A DNA stretch of 34,206 nucleotides, from positions 1-34,206 of the forward strand of contig CAZNNT010000004.1 in the NCBI GenBank assembly GCA_964574495.1, read 5' to 3'. Every line of letters begins with the position of its first letter. The first letter of the stretch is position 1. The DNA comes from HO2-45-28 sp964574495 (lineage in GTDB: Bacteria; Patescibacteriota; Minisyncoccia; HO2-45-28). Shown here piece after piece: positions 28,341-34,206 of the stretch. The position numbers were made by a program, and so were the translations under genes. The notes beneath the pieces were generated by a model. That model was not told the origin of the DNA. It did not search any database and saw only the letters and a program-made list of their open reading frames with translations.

Positions 28341-29863
28341 ATTTCCGGCTTTATTTTTTCTTCCTCAATTATTTCCATTTCATCGCCCTCGGCCAAAGCG
28401 ATTTTGGCCGACACTCTCGCGCCAAATTCTTTTCCCTCTTCCACTTGCGCTACGCGTTGTTTGGCCTGCTCCAATTCCTGTATTTTACCCTCTCCAAGAA
28501 CATTGCCCCGCCTTTTTATCCTAAAGCGTTTGCCTCCGGCCACCATGCCCTTAAGAACCCGCCCGCCGATTATTTGGTCTTTCACGCCTTGTTTAAAAAT
28601 CCTGATAATCTTTGCCCGCCCCAGTTCTTTTTCCGCTATTTCTTCGGGCAGAATCTTTTTAATTTCGTCTTTCAGCCAGTCAATCACATCATATACCACC
28701 TCAAACACCTTTATTCTGACGGAAAATCTTTCCGCAAGATGGAGAGCCGTATTTTCTATGCCGACTTTGAAGCCGACAATAATGGAATTCGCGGAGCCGG
28801 AAGCGAACTTCACATCATCTTCACTGACAGCTCCGGTTTTGAGGCGCAATATTTTTATTTTTAATTTTTCCGATTCAAGTTTCTTAATTTCTCCCTCCAC
28901 GGCTTCGGCTGAACCGGCCATATCGGCCTTTATAATAATCGGTATTTCAAAAATTTTTCCGCCTTTATCCGGCGCTTGCGCGGCCGGAGACGGCTCTTTG
29001 GCTTTAAATTTTGACGCCGCTTCTTCGGCTTCTTTTTTTGAAAAAAATGTTTCAAAAGTAGAGCCGACTTCAGGCAAAAAATTAAACCCGACCACGCGCG
29101 CCGGCTGTCCTGGGGAGGCCTCTTTTATTTTGTGGCCGGCAAAATCCTCAAAAATTCTCACGGGCGCCGTCACTCCTCCGCTTGCGATAAATTGGCCCTG
29201 GCGCAAAACGCCGTTTTGAATTATTAAAGTGGCGGCGTTGCCCCGCTTGGAATCAAGATGACTTTCAATAATTACTCCCGAGGCCATCGCCTGCGGATCG
29301 GCCTTCAGTTCTTCCAAATCGCTTACTAATGTCACCACTTCCAGAAGATCGCCGATACCCTCGCCGGTCTTAGCCGATATCGGCACCAGCGGAATTTTTC
29401 CGCCCCATTCTTCAATCAGAACATTTTTCTCCGAGAGATCTTTTTTAACTTTTTCCAAATTGGCTCCGGATTTATCAATTTTATTTAAAGCGACGACGAA
29501 AGGAATGCCGGCCGAATTTATCGCCTCAAGCGCTTCGGAGGTCTGGGGCTTGATGCCGTCATCCGCCGCGATAACCAAAATCGCGAGGTCCGCGACTTTC
29601 GCGCCGCGGGACCGCATCTTTGAGAATGCTTCATGCCCCGGCGTATCAATGAAAGTTATTTTTCTCGCTTCGCCCTCTTTCGTGCCGACCAGCGCTTCAT
29701 ACGCTCCGATGTGCTGGGTTATGCCGCCGGATTCGTGTTCGGCGACATTTGTTTTTCGTATGTGGTCAAGAAGCGTGGTTTTGCCATGGTCAATATGCCC
29801 CATTATCACCACGATGGGGTTTCGCTCGGTCAATTTTTGATTTTGTTCGTTTGCTTCCTTCAT
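28337..29863 (-). CDS. infB: Translation initiation factor IF-2, minimal form
   Basis: A 508-aa GTPase that places initiator tRNA on the ribosome. G1 is GHIDHGKTT (22-30), G3 DTPGHEAF and G4 NKIDK. It continues with domains II-IV, including the C-terminal GKIQELEQAKQRVAQVEEGKEFGARVSAK. The long N-terminal extension of E. coli IF-2 is absent, and the protein begins only ~15 residues before the GTPase domain. It is coupled to rbfA. Confidence 0.98.
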   Translation of the reverse strand: MKEANEQNQKLTERNPIVVIMGHIDHGKTTLLDHIRKTNVAEHESGGITQHIGAYEALVGTKEGEARKITFIDTPGHEAFSKMRSRGAKVADLAILVIAADDGIKPQTSEALEAINSAGIPFVVALNKIDKSGANLEKVKKDLSEKNVLIEEWGGKIPLVPISAKTGEGIGDLLEVVTLVSDLEELKADPQAMASGVIIESHLDSKRGNAATLIIQNGVLRQGQFIASGGVTAPVRIFEDFAGHKIKEASPGQPARVVGFNFLPEVGSTFETFFSKKEAEEAASKFKAKEPSPAAQAPDKGGKIFEIPIIIKADMAGSAEAVEGEIKKLESEKLKIKILRLKTGAVSEDDVKFASGSANSIIVGFKVGIENTALHLAERFSVRIKVFEVVYDVIDWLKDEIKKILPEEIAEKELGRAKIIRIFKQGVKDQIIGGRVLKGMVAGGKRFRIKRRGNVLGEGKIQELEQAKQRVAQVEEGKEFGARVSAKIALAEGDEMEIIEEEKIKPEI

Positions 29864-29894
29864 ATTTTATTTTGAAAAAATCAAGCATAACCGT

Positions 29895-30353
29895 TTATGC
29901 CGTGGCTTTCTCAATCGCCTCTTTTTCTTCATTGGAAAGCTGGTAATGCGACCCGCCTGCGGCTACCGGTTTGGCGTAAACTCTGCTTTGCTCTCTTCCG
30001 TAAAGTCCGGATACCACAAATCCGTTTTTCTTTTCGTCAAGCACGGCGATTGAAAAACTCTGTTCTCCCCCGACCCCTTCGTAAGGATTAAAACGCACAA
30101 TGCCCAAATGCTGGGCGCTTCTTTGAAGGCGTCTTTCCATGTGCCCCAAAAATTCATCAATCTCTTTTTCTTTTCTTAAAAAATGCTTAAGGCCGTCTTG
30201 AATTTCGGCAAGCACATTTTGCAGATTTTCGGCTCTGCTCCCTCGAAAAAGTTTTTTCAGCCGCAATTCAAACAAAATTAACCAGACAATACTGAAAGTG
30301 GCCGCGCTCAACGCAGCTATCGCGATCCACCCTGTTTGCTCGCCAAAAATCAT
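29895..30353 (-). CDS. DUF4446 family membrane-anchored protein
   Basis: A 152-aa protein with one N-terminal helix (about 9-29, IAIAALSAATFSIVWLILFEL), a basic linker, a coiled-coil-like helix (NVLAEIQDGLKHFLRKEKEIDEFLGHMERRLQRSAQHLG), and the typical DUF4446 block IVRFNPYEGVGGEQSFSIAVLD..KNGFVVSGLYGREQSRVYAKPV. This family occurs widely in Firmicutes and Patescibacteria; no function is established as far as I know. It is 31 nt upstream of infB and may be co-transcribed. Confidence 0.88.
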   Translation of the reverse strand: MIFGEQTGWIAIAALSAATFSIVWLILFELRLKKLFRGSRAENLQNVLAEIQDGLKHFLRKEKEIDEFLGHMERRLQRSAQHLGIVRFNPYEGVGGEQSFSIAVLDEKKNGFVVSGLYGREQSRVYAKPVAAGGSHYQLSNEEKEAIEKATA

Positions 30354-30448
30354 GTTTATAAGAATAACCTAAAATCATAAAAAAATAAAGATTGGCGGTG
30401 TCCGTTCGGATATTTTCAAATACACAGCGCAAAGCACGAGGTGTCGCC

Positions 30449-30477
30449 TTGACATAACTCCTAAATCAGAATAAAAT
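30449..30477 (+). promoter_or_regulatory. Consensus promoter of the zinc-ribbon gene
   Basis: TTGACA (30449-30454), 17-nt spacer, TAAAAT (30472-30477); the predicted start is near 30484. Confidence 0.8.
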
Positions 30478-30484
30478 TATCTAG

Positions 30485-30526
30485 CTCCTTAAAATCTAAA
30501 ATCGCGCAACCCAGGCTTAAAGGAGG
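30485..30526 (+). promoter_or_regulatory. Leader hairpin that could hide the SD of the zinc-ribbon gene
   Basis: CTCCTTAA at the very 5' end of the leader (30485-30492) is complementary, with one bulge, to TTAAAGGAG (30517-30525), which contains the perfect SD AAAGGAGGT just before the ATG at 30533. Confidence 0.5.
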
Positions 30527-30532
30527 TCAGTC

Positions 30533-30715
30533 ATGTCGAAGTGCCCTAATTGTGGTTCCCAAATCGAGATCAGTATCACATCCGATGAGAAGCAATGGAA
30601 ATGCGATGGCTGCGGCAAGAAATGCACAGGCGAGTCGATCCAAGAAGATGGTGAGCAGTACGACTTCTGTTCTATTGAATGCCGACGGCGCTGGGAAAGA
30701 AGGCGTGGTGGGTAA
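30533..30715 (+). CDS. Small zinc-ribbon protein
   Basis: A 60-aa protein with CPNC (C4, C7) followed by CDGCGKKC (C24, C27, C31) and a later FCSIECRRRW (C46, C50), giving at least two potential zinc knuckles. The basic C-terminus RRRWERRRGG could contact nucleic acid. It resembles MYM/TRASH- or DUF2116-like small zinc proteins in layout, but no family is certain. It is a complete cassette with consensus promoter, ideal SD (GGAGGT, five to six bases from ATG) and a strong terminator, in a stretch between the DUF4446 gene and tRNA genes. It is GC-richer than its surroundings. Confidence 0.75.
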   Translation: MSKCPNCGSQIEISITSDEKQWKCDGCGKKCTGESIQEDGEQYDFCSIECRRRWERRRGG

Positions 30716-30749
30716 CCCACTGAACGTGTCGCGCTCGATCAAGCCACCG

Positions 30750-30790
30750 TGGACGCTAGAAGTTCAACTCTTCCGGCGTCCATTTTTTTT
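30750..30790 (+). terminator. Terminator of the zinc-ribbon gene
   Basis: TGGACGC / GCGTCCA (30750-30756 with 30776-30782) with inner AGAAG/CTTC pairing, followed by eight T (30783-30790). Confidence 0.92.
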
Positions 30791-30840
30791 AAAGATAGCA
30801 TATTACTATCTTTATGTCAAAATTTTTGAGTAAAATTAAC

Positions 30841-30902
30841 TGGCGCGGGTGCAGGATTTGAACCTGCGAGGGGATTTCTCCCCAACTGGTTTTCGAGACC
30901 CC
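30841..30902 (-). pseudogene. 3' portion of a class II tRNA (Ser-like), 5' half missing
   Basis: On the minus strand one sees an anticodon-loop-like CTCGAAA within GGT...ACC, a variable arm GGGGA-GAAA-TCCCC, T arm GCAGG-TTCAAAT-CCTGC and the acceptor strand ACCCGCG. The matching 5' acceptor strand and D arm are absent; instead there is AT-rich sequence. The discriminator would be C, unlike functional tRNA-Ser. It is best read as a tRNA remnant. Confidence 0.65.
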
Positions 30903-30919
30903 GTACAAAATTTGACTAT

Positions 30920-31006
30920 CGGCGGGAGAGGGATTCGAACCCCCGATACCCTTTCGGGTATACCGCATTTCGAGTGCGGCCCGTTCGTCCACTCCGGCAT
31001 CCCGCC
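30920..31006 (-). tRNA. tRNA-Ser(CGA)
   Basis: Acceptor GGCGGGA/TCCCGCC, anticodon stem CCGCA/TGCGG with loop CTCGAAA (anticodon CGA), long variable arm TACCC-GAAA-GGGTA, T arm GGGGG-TTCGAAT-CCCTC, discriminator G. CCA is not encoded. Confidence 0.93.
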
Positions 31007-31080
31007 AAATTTTTATACGGGGCGAGCCAGCGCTTTAGTCCGGGGCGACAAATTTTTTATATTTATTACTGTAGTCGCCC

Positions 31081-31107
31081 GTCAAAAGCTACTTAAACGC
31101 TTTTGAC
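31081..31107. repeat. Inverted repeat downstream of the ubiB operon
   Basis: GTCAAAAGC / GCTTTTGAC (31081-31089 with 31099-31107), a 9-bp stem with a 9-nt loop. Immediately to the left, GGCGAC...GTCGCC forms a second, looser inverted repeat. No T-run follows; it may still mark the transcript end in this gene-free 170-nt gap. Confidence 0.55.
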
Positions 31108-31177
31108 CCGCTCAGCCAACCCACCTCAATATTGGTCATATTGAGTTTAGCAGAAGAAATTGATATTCCAAAAAAGT

Positions 31178-31336
31178 TTATTTAGGCGCCCTTAATCCCC
31201 AAATGCCCAAAATGAGCGAAGCCGCTATGGCTATTCCTATTATATAATCGGGCTTGACGGCATCGCGCGCTAAAATAGTGTAAGCTGCCATCAGCCAGAT
31301 AATAACTATTGTAATTGCGAGCCATGGGTACTTCAT
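31178..31336 (-). CDS. 52-aa two-helix membrane protein (twin 1)
   Basis: Starts at ATG 31334-31336 and ends at TAA 31178. The 52-aa product begins MKYPWLAITIVIIW and has two membrane helices (about 4-22 and 31-48) separated by a short polar loop ARDAVKPD, with a basic end. It is equal in length and similar in start to the protein encoded just before ubiB (MRYPWTLVTIVGIW), so the two are paralogues flanking the kinase gene. It lies 36 nt after the ubiB stop. A link to the ubiB product, itself possibly membrane-associated, is inferred from position. Confidence 0.65.
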   Translation of the reverse strand: MKYPWLAITIVIIWLMAAYTILARDAVKPDYIIGIAIAASLILGIWGLRAPK

Positions 31337-31372
31337 ACCAAATTTTTTAAATTTTTATGAATAATATGAGAT

Positions 31373-32926
31373 TCATGCTTCTCTTATTTCATTATACAAC
31401 TCCGGATATTTTTCGGCTAGCGCCGTGATTATCCCCATTAATTTTTCTTTGACCGCGTATTGCTTCTCTTCAATTCTAGCCGATGCCTCCCCCTCTTTTT
31501 CCGGCGCCTCCTCGGCAATATGCAAACTGGCCAGCGTTTCCAATTTCTTTGTTTCCTCTTGATGCGCCGGGGTCTTAACCTTAATGTCTTCAACGGAATG
31601 ATGCCTGAAAAATAATCTGGCGGCCTCTACCATATTAAAATTAACATCCAATTTTAGACAGACCATATCCACGATAACCAGCCCCCGCAAAAAAGCGATG
31701 ACATCCGAAGGAAACTTGAGTCGGTATTTTTCTATGGTCTTGGCGATTCTTAAAAACGCGCGGGCTGAACTTCTTTCGCTGATATCCGCTTCCTTGTTGC
31801 CGGTAAAAAAATTCCAGTCCTTGAGAATCGGCGCCACATCCTCGGTCAGGCGGCGCGTAATAAAGTCCAGGGTTACTTCGTAAATTTTTTGGATTTTGGA
31901 ATCGCTTTCTATCAATCCCCCGTATTCTTTGACAAGTCGCTTGTCTAAAAATTCAACAAGACCTTCAGCGCTTTCGCGAAAATCCATCTCCGTTGCTCCT
32001 TTGATGAAACGTAGTAGCCCAAAATTATCGTATAGAGACCGCCCGATTATTCCGAAATCAATGTAGCCGATTCGGCTTCCGGGAAAAATAAGGAGATTGG
32101 CTGGATGAGGGTCGGCATGGAAAAATCCGTCTATGAAATATTGCCTCATCAGGTCGTGTATGAAAGAATTGGCCGCGTCCAGCAGGTTTATTTTTCGTTC
32201 ATCCAGTATTTTTTTAAGGTCTTCCGGCCTGGTTTCCAGATAAACCATTATCCTTTTGGCCTGGCTCCCATCAAGAAATTCCTGCACTAGGACCTTTTTA
32301 GTCGTAAATTCCGGATATATTTTAGGGATAACCACATTTTCAAGATTATGCCTTTTTGCGTGCTCATAAAGAATTTTATTGTTTTGGGCTTCTTTGGATT
32401 AATCAAGTTCGTCGGAGAGCCACTCTTTCAGCTGGATTAAAATTTCTTTGGAAGAGACCGATTTTAAAATCCCCCAGAAATCTATAAAGAAAAAGGCCAA
32501 TTTTAAAAAGAGCAGGTCGGCTTTAATGTATTTATCGCTTTCGGGCTTCTGTATTTTGACCACTATATTTTCTCCGTTCAAAACCCCTTTATATACTTGG
32601 GCGAAAGAGGCCGAGCCAATCGGTCTTCTTTCAATTCGTTCAAAAACCTCTTCCAATTTTTTTCCGGCTTCTTTTTCAAAAACATCAAACATTCTTTCAT
32701 CCGAAACCGGCTTTACATTGTCTAAAATATCCATTAATCCCCGGGCGTAATTTATTGGCAGAATATCAAAACGCATCGCCAGAATCTGGCCGAGTTTTAT
32801 GTAAACGCCGCCCAACTCTTCAAGAATCAAGCGCAAGCGGGTCGGGCCGTCCGCGCGCTTCAAAAAATATTTAATTAAGACCGCCGGCAAAGAAAAAAGG
32901 CGCCCTATAAAAACCAAAAAAATCAT
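31373..32926 (-). pseudogene. ubiB: UbiB/ABC1/AarF-family atypical kinase, interrupted by an in-frame TAA
   Basis: One reading frame of 518 codons is split by a TAA at 32401-32399 (codon 176). Before it: KLGQ (K44-Q47), the Ala-rich nucleotide loop IGSASFAQVYKG (103-114) and VVKIQKP with Lys124. After it, in the same frame: SKEAQNN, EFLDG, the catalytic FFHADPHPANLLI and the metal-binding YIDFGIIG. UbiB proteins read ELD-(Phe/Tyr)-xxEAxN exactly here, so a Tyr codon (TAT/TAC) to TAA change explains the break. No frameshift is needed. The family supports quinone or lipid handling and has unusual ATPase activity. The gene may be a recent pseudogene, a two-part gene (the second part could start at GTG 32335) or a sequencing error. 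It lies 6 nt after the twin-2 micro-protein gene. Confidence 0.85.
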
Positions 32927-32932
32927 AATAAT

Positions 32933-33091
32933 TCAGGCGGCGCTTTTAAAGCCGATCATGGCCAACACTATGGTCGTGACGGTGCCGGCTAAATACAGAT
33001 TGGTGGGATCCAGACGGCTGTCGTTAGATAGAACAACGGCAATCGCCACCCATATCCCCACAATCGTGACTAATGTCCAGGGATAACGCAT
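32933..33091 (-). CDS. 52-aa two-helix membrane protein (twin 2)
   Basis: Starts at ATG 33089-33091 and ends at TGA 32933, 6 nt before the ubiB start. The 52-aa product begins MRYPWTLVTIVGIW. It has two helices (about 4-20 and 31-47) with the polar loop SNDSRLDPTN between them. It has the same length, topology and N-terminal YPW..TIV.IW pattern as twin 1 on the other side of ubiB. Tight spacing indicates co-transcription with ubiB. Confidence 0.68.
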   Translation of the reverse strand: MRYPWTLVTIVGIWVAIAVVLSNDSRLDPTNLYLAGTVTTIVLAMIGFKSAA

Positions 33092-33107
33092 AAATACATA
33101 TTACCAA

Positions 33108-33135
33108 TTGACTTTTGCCTTTTCAATGCTAGATT
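33108..33135 (+). promoter_or_regulatory. Promoter of the class-III aminotransferase
   Basis: TTGACT (33108-33113), 16-nt spacer, TAGATT (33130-33135). It lies 17 nt from the divergent twin-2 start; AAGGAG precedes the ATG at 33174. Confidence 0.6.
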
Positions 33136-33173
33136 TGGAAAGGGAAAAGAAACTTGAAAAGAAGGAGAGAAAG

Positions 33174-34206
33174 ATGGCTGAAAATGGAAATCCGATTCGG
33201 TATACGCCGGAAAAAATTATTGAGACATCTAAGAAAATTATTGCGCCCACAACTCAAAATTTTTCGTTCGTGCCCGGCATAACGCCGCTGGGAACGCCTC
33301 CTTGTTGGATTATGGGCGAAGACGGCAATTTATATTTTGACGCTAATTCCGGCCCCGGCGTTTTCAGTATCGGCCACAGGCGTCTTGAAATTGAGCAGGT
33401 CAAAGCCGATGTTCGTTTCGGATTCGGAGCAAACGAATATCTGAATTACGAATCGGTGAAATTAGCCGAAAGGTTGATTGCTCTTTCTCCGGGCGGTTTT
33501 GATAAAAAGATTTTCTTCTGCTCTTCCGGCACTGAATCGGTTGAGGCCGCGATTCGCGCCGCCCAGATCTATCGCCGGACTCCGATAATGATGGCTTTTG
33601 AGAAGGCCTTTCATGGCCGCACCTACGGGGCTAGGACTTTGACGAGCCGAAAACATGTCACTAAATTTTCTTATCCGGCGTTTCCGGTGATTCATCTGCC
33701 ATTTCCGGAGGCAGAGACGGAAATGGGTAATCCTCTTACTTTTATGAAACATGTAAAAAGGCAGCTTGCGACCGTAAATCTGAATGAGGTAGCCGCGCTT
33801 TTTTGGGAGCCCATTCAGGGAGAAGGCGGAATCCGCTTTACGAGTCGCGACGCCTTCGAGGCCTTGATGGAAGAAATTATTGTTCCGAACAATATTTTGC
33901 TGGTGGATGACGAAGTGCAGACCTTCAGCCGCACCGGAAAATGGTTTGCCGCGGAACATTTTGGCGTTAATCCCGATATCATTTGTATGGCTAAGGCCTT
34001 GGGCAGCGGGGCGAAAATAGGCGTTACGATAATGCGGGCCGATGTCTGTTGGCCCGAAGGCGGACTTTATTCAAATACCTGGGGCGGAGATGCTTTTTGC
34101 AGCGCCTGCGCTCTTAAGACCCTGGATATTATGGAGGGAGAAAACCTAATTTCTAAGGCCGAGCGCCTTGGCGATCTTTTTCACAAAGAGCTTGCTGAAG
34201 CGATAT
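33174..34206 (+). CDS. Class-III PLP-dependent aminotransferase, partial
   Basis: The first ~344 residues are visible and the gene runs off the right edge. It has the fold-type I aminotransferase pattern of the ornithine/4-aminobutyrate group: PLP phosphate site SSGTES (117-122), F-H-G-R (146-149), the EPIQGEGG block (212-219), ILLVDDEVQTFSRTGKWFAAEHFGVNPDI (241-269) with the PLP-ring Asp, and AKALGSGAKIG with the Schiff-base Lys274. AGGAG lies six bases before ATG 33174. Substrate cannot be fixed from sequence alone; 4-aminobutyrate, acetylornithine, ornithine or glutamate-semialdehyde relatives are all possible. Such an isolated amino-acid enzyme is unusual in a reduced CPR genome and may be acquired. 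It is divergent from the ubiB operon. Confidence 0.9.
   Translation, partial: MAENGNPIRYTPEKIIETSKKIIAPTTQNFSFVPGITPLGTPPCWIMGEDGNLYFDANSGPGVFSIGHRRLEIEQVKADVRFGFGANEYLNYESVKLAERLIALSPGGFDKKIFFCSSGTESVEAAIRAAQIYRRTPIMMAFEKAFHGRTYGARTLTSRKHVTKFSYPAFPVIHLPFPEAETEMGNPLTFMKHVKRQLATVNLNEVAALFWEPIQGEGGIRFTSRDAFEALMEEIIVPNNILLVDDEVQTFSRTGKWFAAEHFGVNPDIICMAKALGSGAKIGVTIMRADVCWPEGGLYSNTWGGDAFCSACALKTLDIMEGENLISKAERLGDLFHKELAEAI

Noticed and set aside
28308..29219. 303-aa open frame on the plus strand opposite infB
   Set aside because: Antisense shadow of a certain gene, low-complexity Ser/Phe-rich product, no SD.
32399..32401. Programmed recoding (selenocysteine or pyrrolysine) in ubiB
   Set aside because: The codon is TAA, which is not used for either, and no recoding structure is evident.
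1..34206. CRISPR array, insertion sequence, rRNA genes
   Set aside because: No regularly spaced repeats with unique spacers, no transposase or integrase frame, and no rRNA-like segment was seen on either strand.

Overview
The window looks like part of a Candidate Phyla Radiation genome (Patescibacteria, probably a Parcubacteria-like lineage). This is inferred from gene content and style, not from a database search. The supporting signs are a very short IF-2 (508 aa), a shortened RecO, a ribosomal protein S12 with an internal insertion, many small one- or two-helix membrane proteins, GC-rich and heptameric repeats inside essential genes, and core genes that lack a clear Shine-Dalgarno (SD) sequence beside accessory genes with perfect ones. 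TGA, TAA and TAG all behave as stops, so there is no sign of the UGA recoding seen in Gracilibacteria.

Layout. 1-5.3 kb (minus strand): an edge-truncated M16 peptidase, then an apparent operon recO / large membrane-anchored surface protein / glycyl-tRNA synthetase / small membrane protein. 5.3-13 kb (minus): a small membrane protein; an isoleucyl-tRNA synthetase with a complete histidine-phosphatase domain inserted in its catalytic core; and an ftsK / Ig-like lipid- or membrane-anchored protein / recA operon. 13-19.5 kb is a cell-envelope region. It has an S41 PDZ protease, a divergent two-gene MotA/ExbB-like channel plus single-helix partner, and three trypsin-like exported proteases. Two of these proteases are preceded by the same promoter plus structured-leader arrangement. 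19.6-21.6 kb is an AT-rich accessory patch with a small membrane protein, a helical protein of unknown function and a Doc-type toxin-antitoxin pair whose promoter overlaps an inverted repeat.

21.6-25.5 kb is the str operon in the order rpsL-rpsG-(unknown)-fusA. 25.6-31 kb holds a site-2 protease, rpmB with a repeat-derived insert, a tRNA-Pro flanked by partial copies of itself, a GC-rich self-contained gene cassette, tRNA-Leu, tRNA-Cys, infB-rbfA, a DUF4446 protein, a small zinc-ribbon cassette, a tRNA-Ser and a tRNA 3' remnant. 31.1-33.1 kb is a UbiB/ABC1 kinase gene broken by one in-frame TAA and bracketed by two equal-length 52-aa membrane proteins. The window ends inside a class-III aminotransferase (plus strand).

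The most notable items are the IleRS-phosphatase fusion, the twin structured 5' leaders on paralogous exported proteases next to a MotA-like channel, the nonsense-interrupted ubiB with twin micro-proteins, the tRNA-Pro halves, and three period-7 repeat arrays, two of them inside ileS. Most minus-strand genes of the first 13 kb and of 21-30 kb are housekeeping. The envelope, toxin-antitoxin, zinc-ribbon and aminotransferase genes have their own sigma70-type promoters, strong SDs and often their own terminators.
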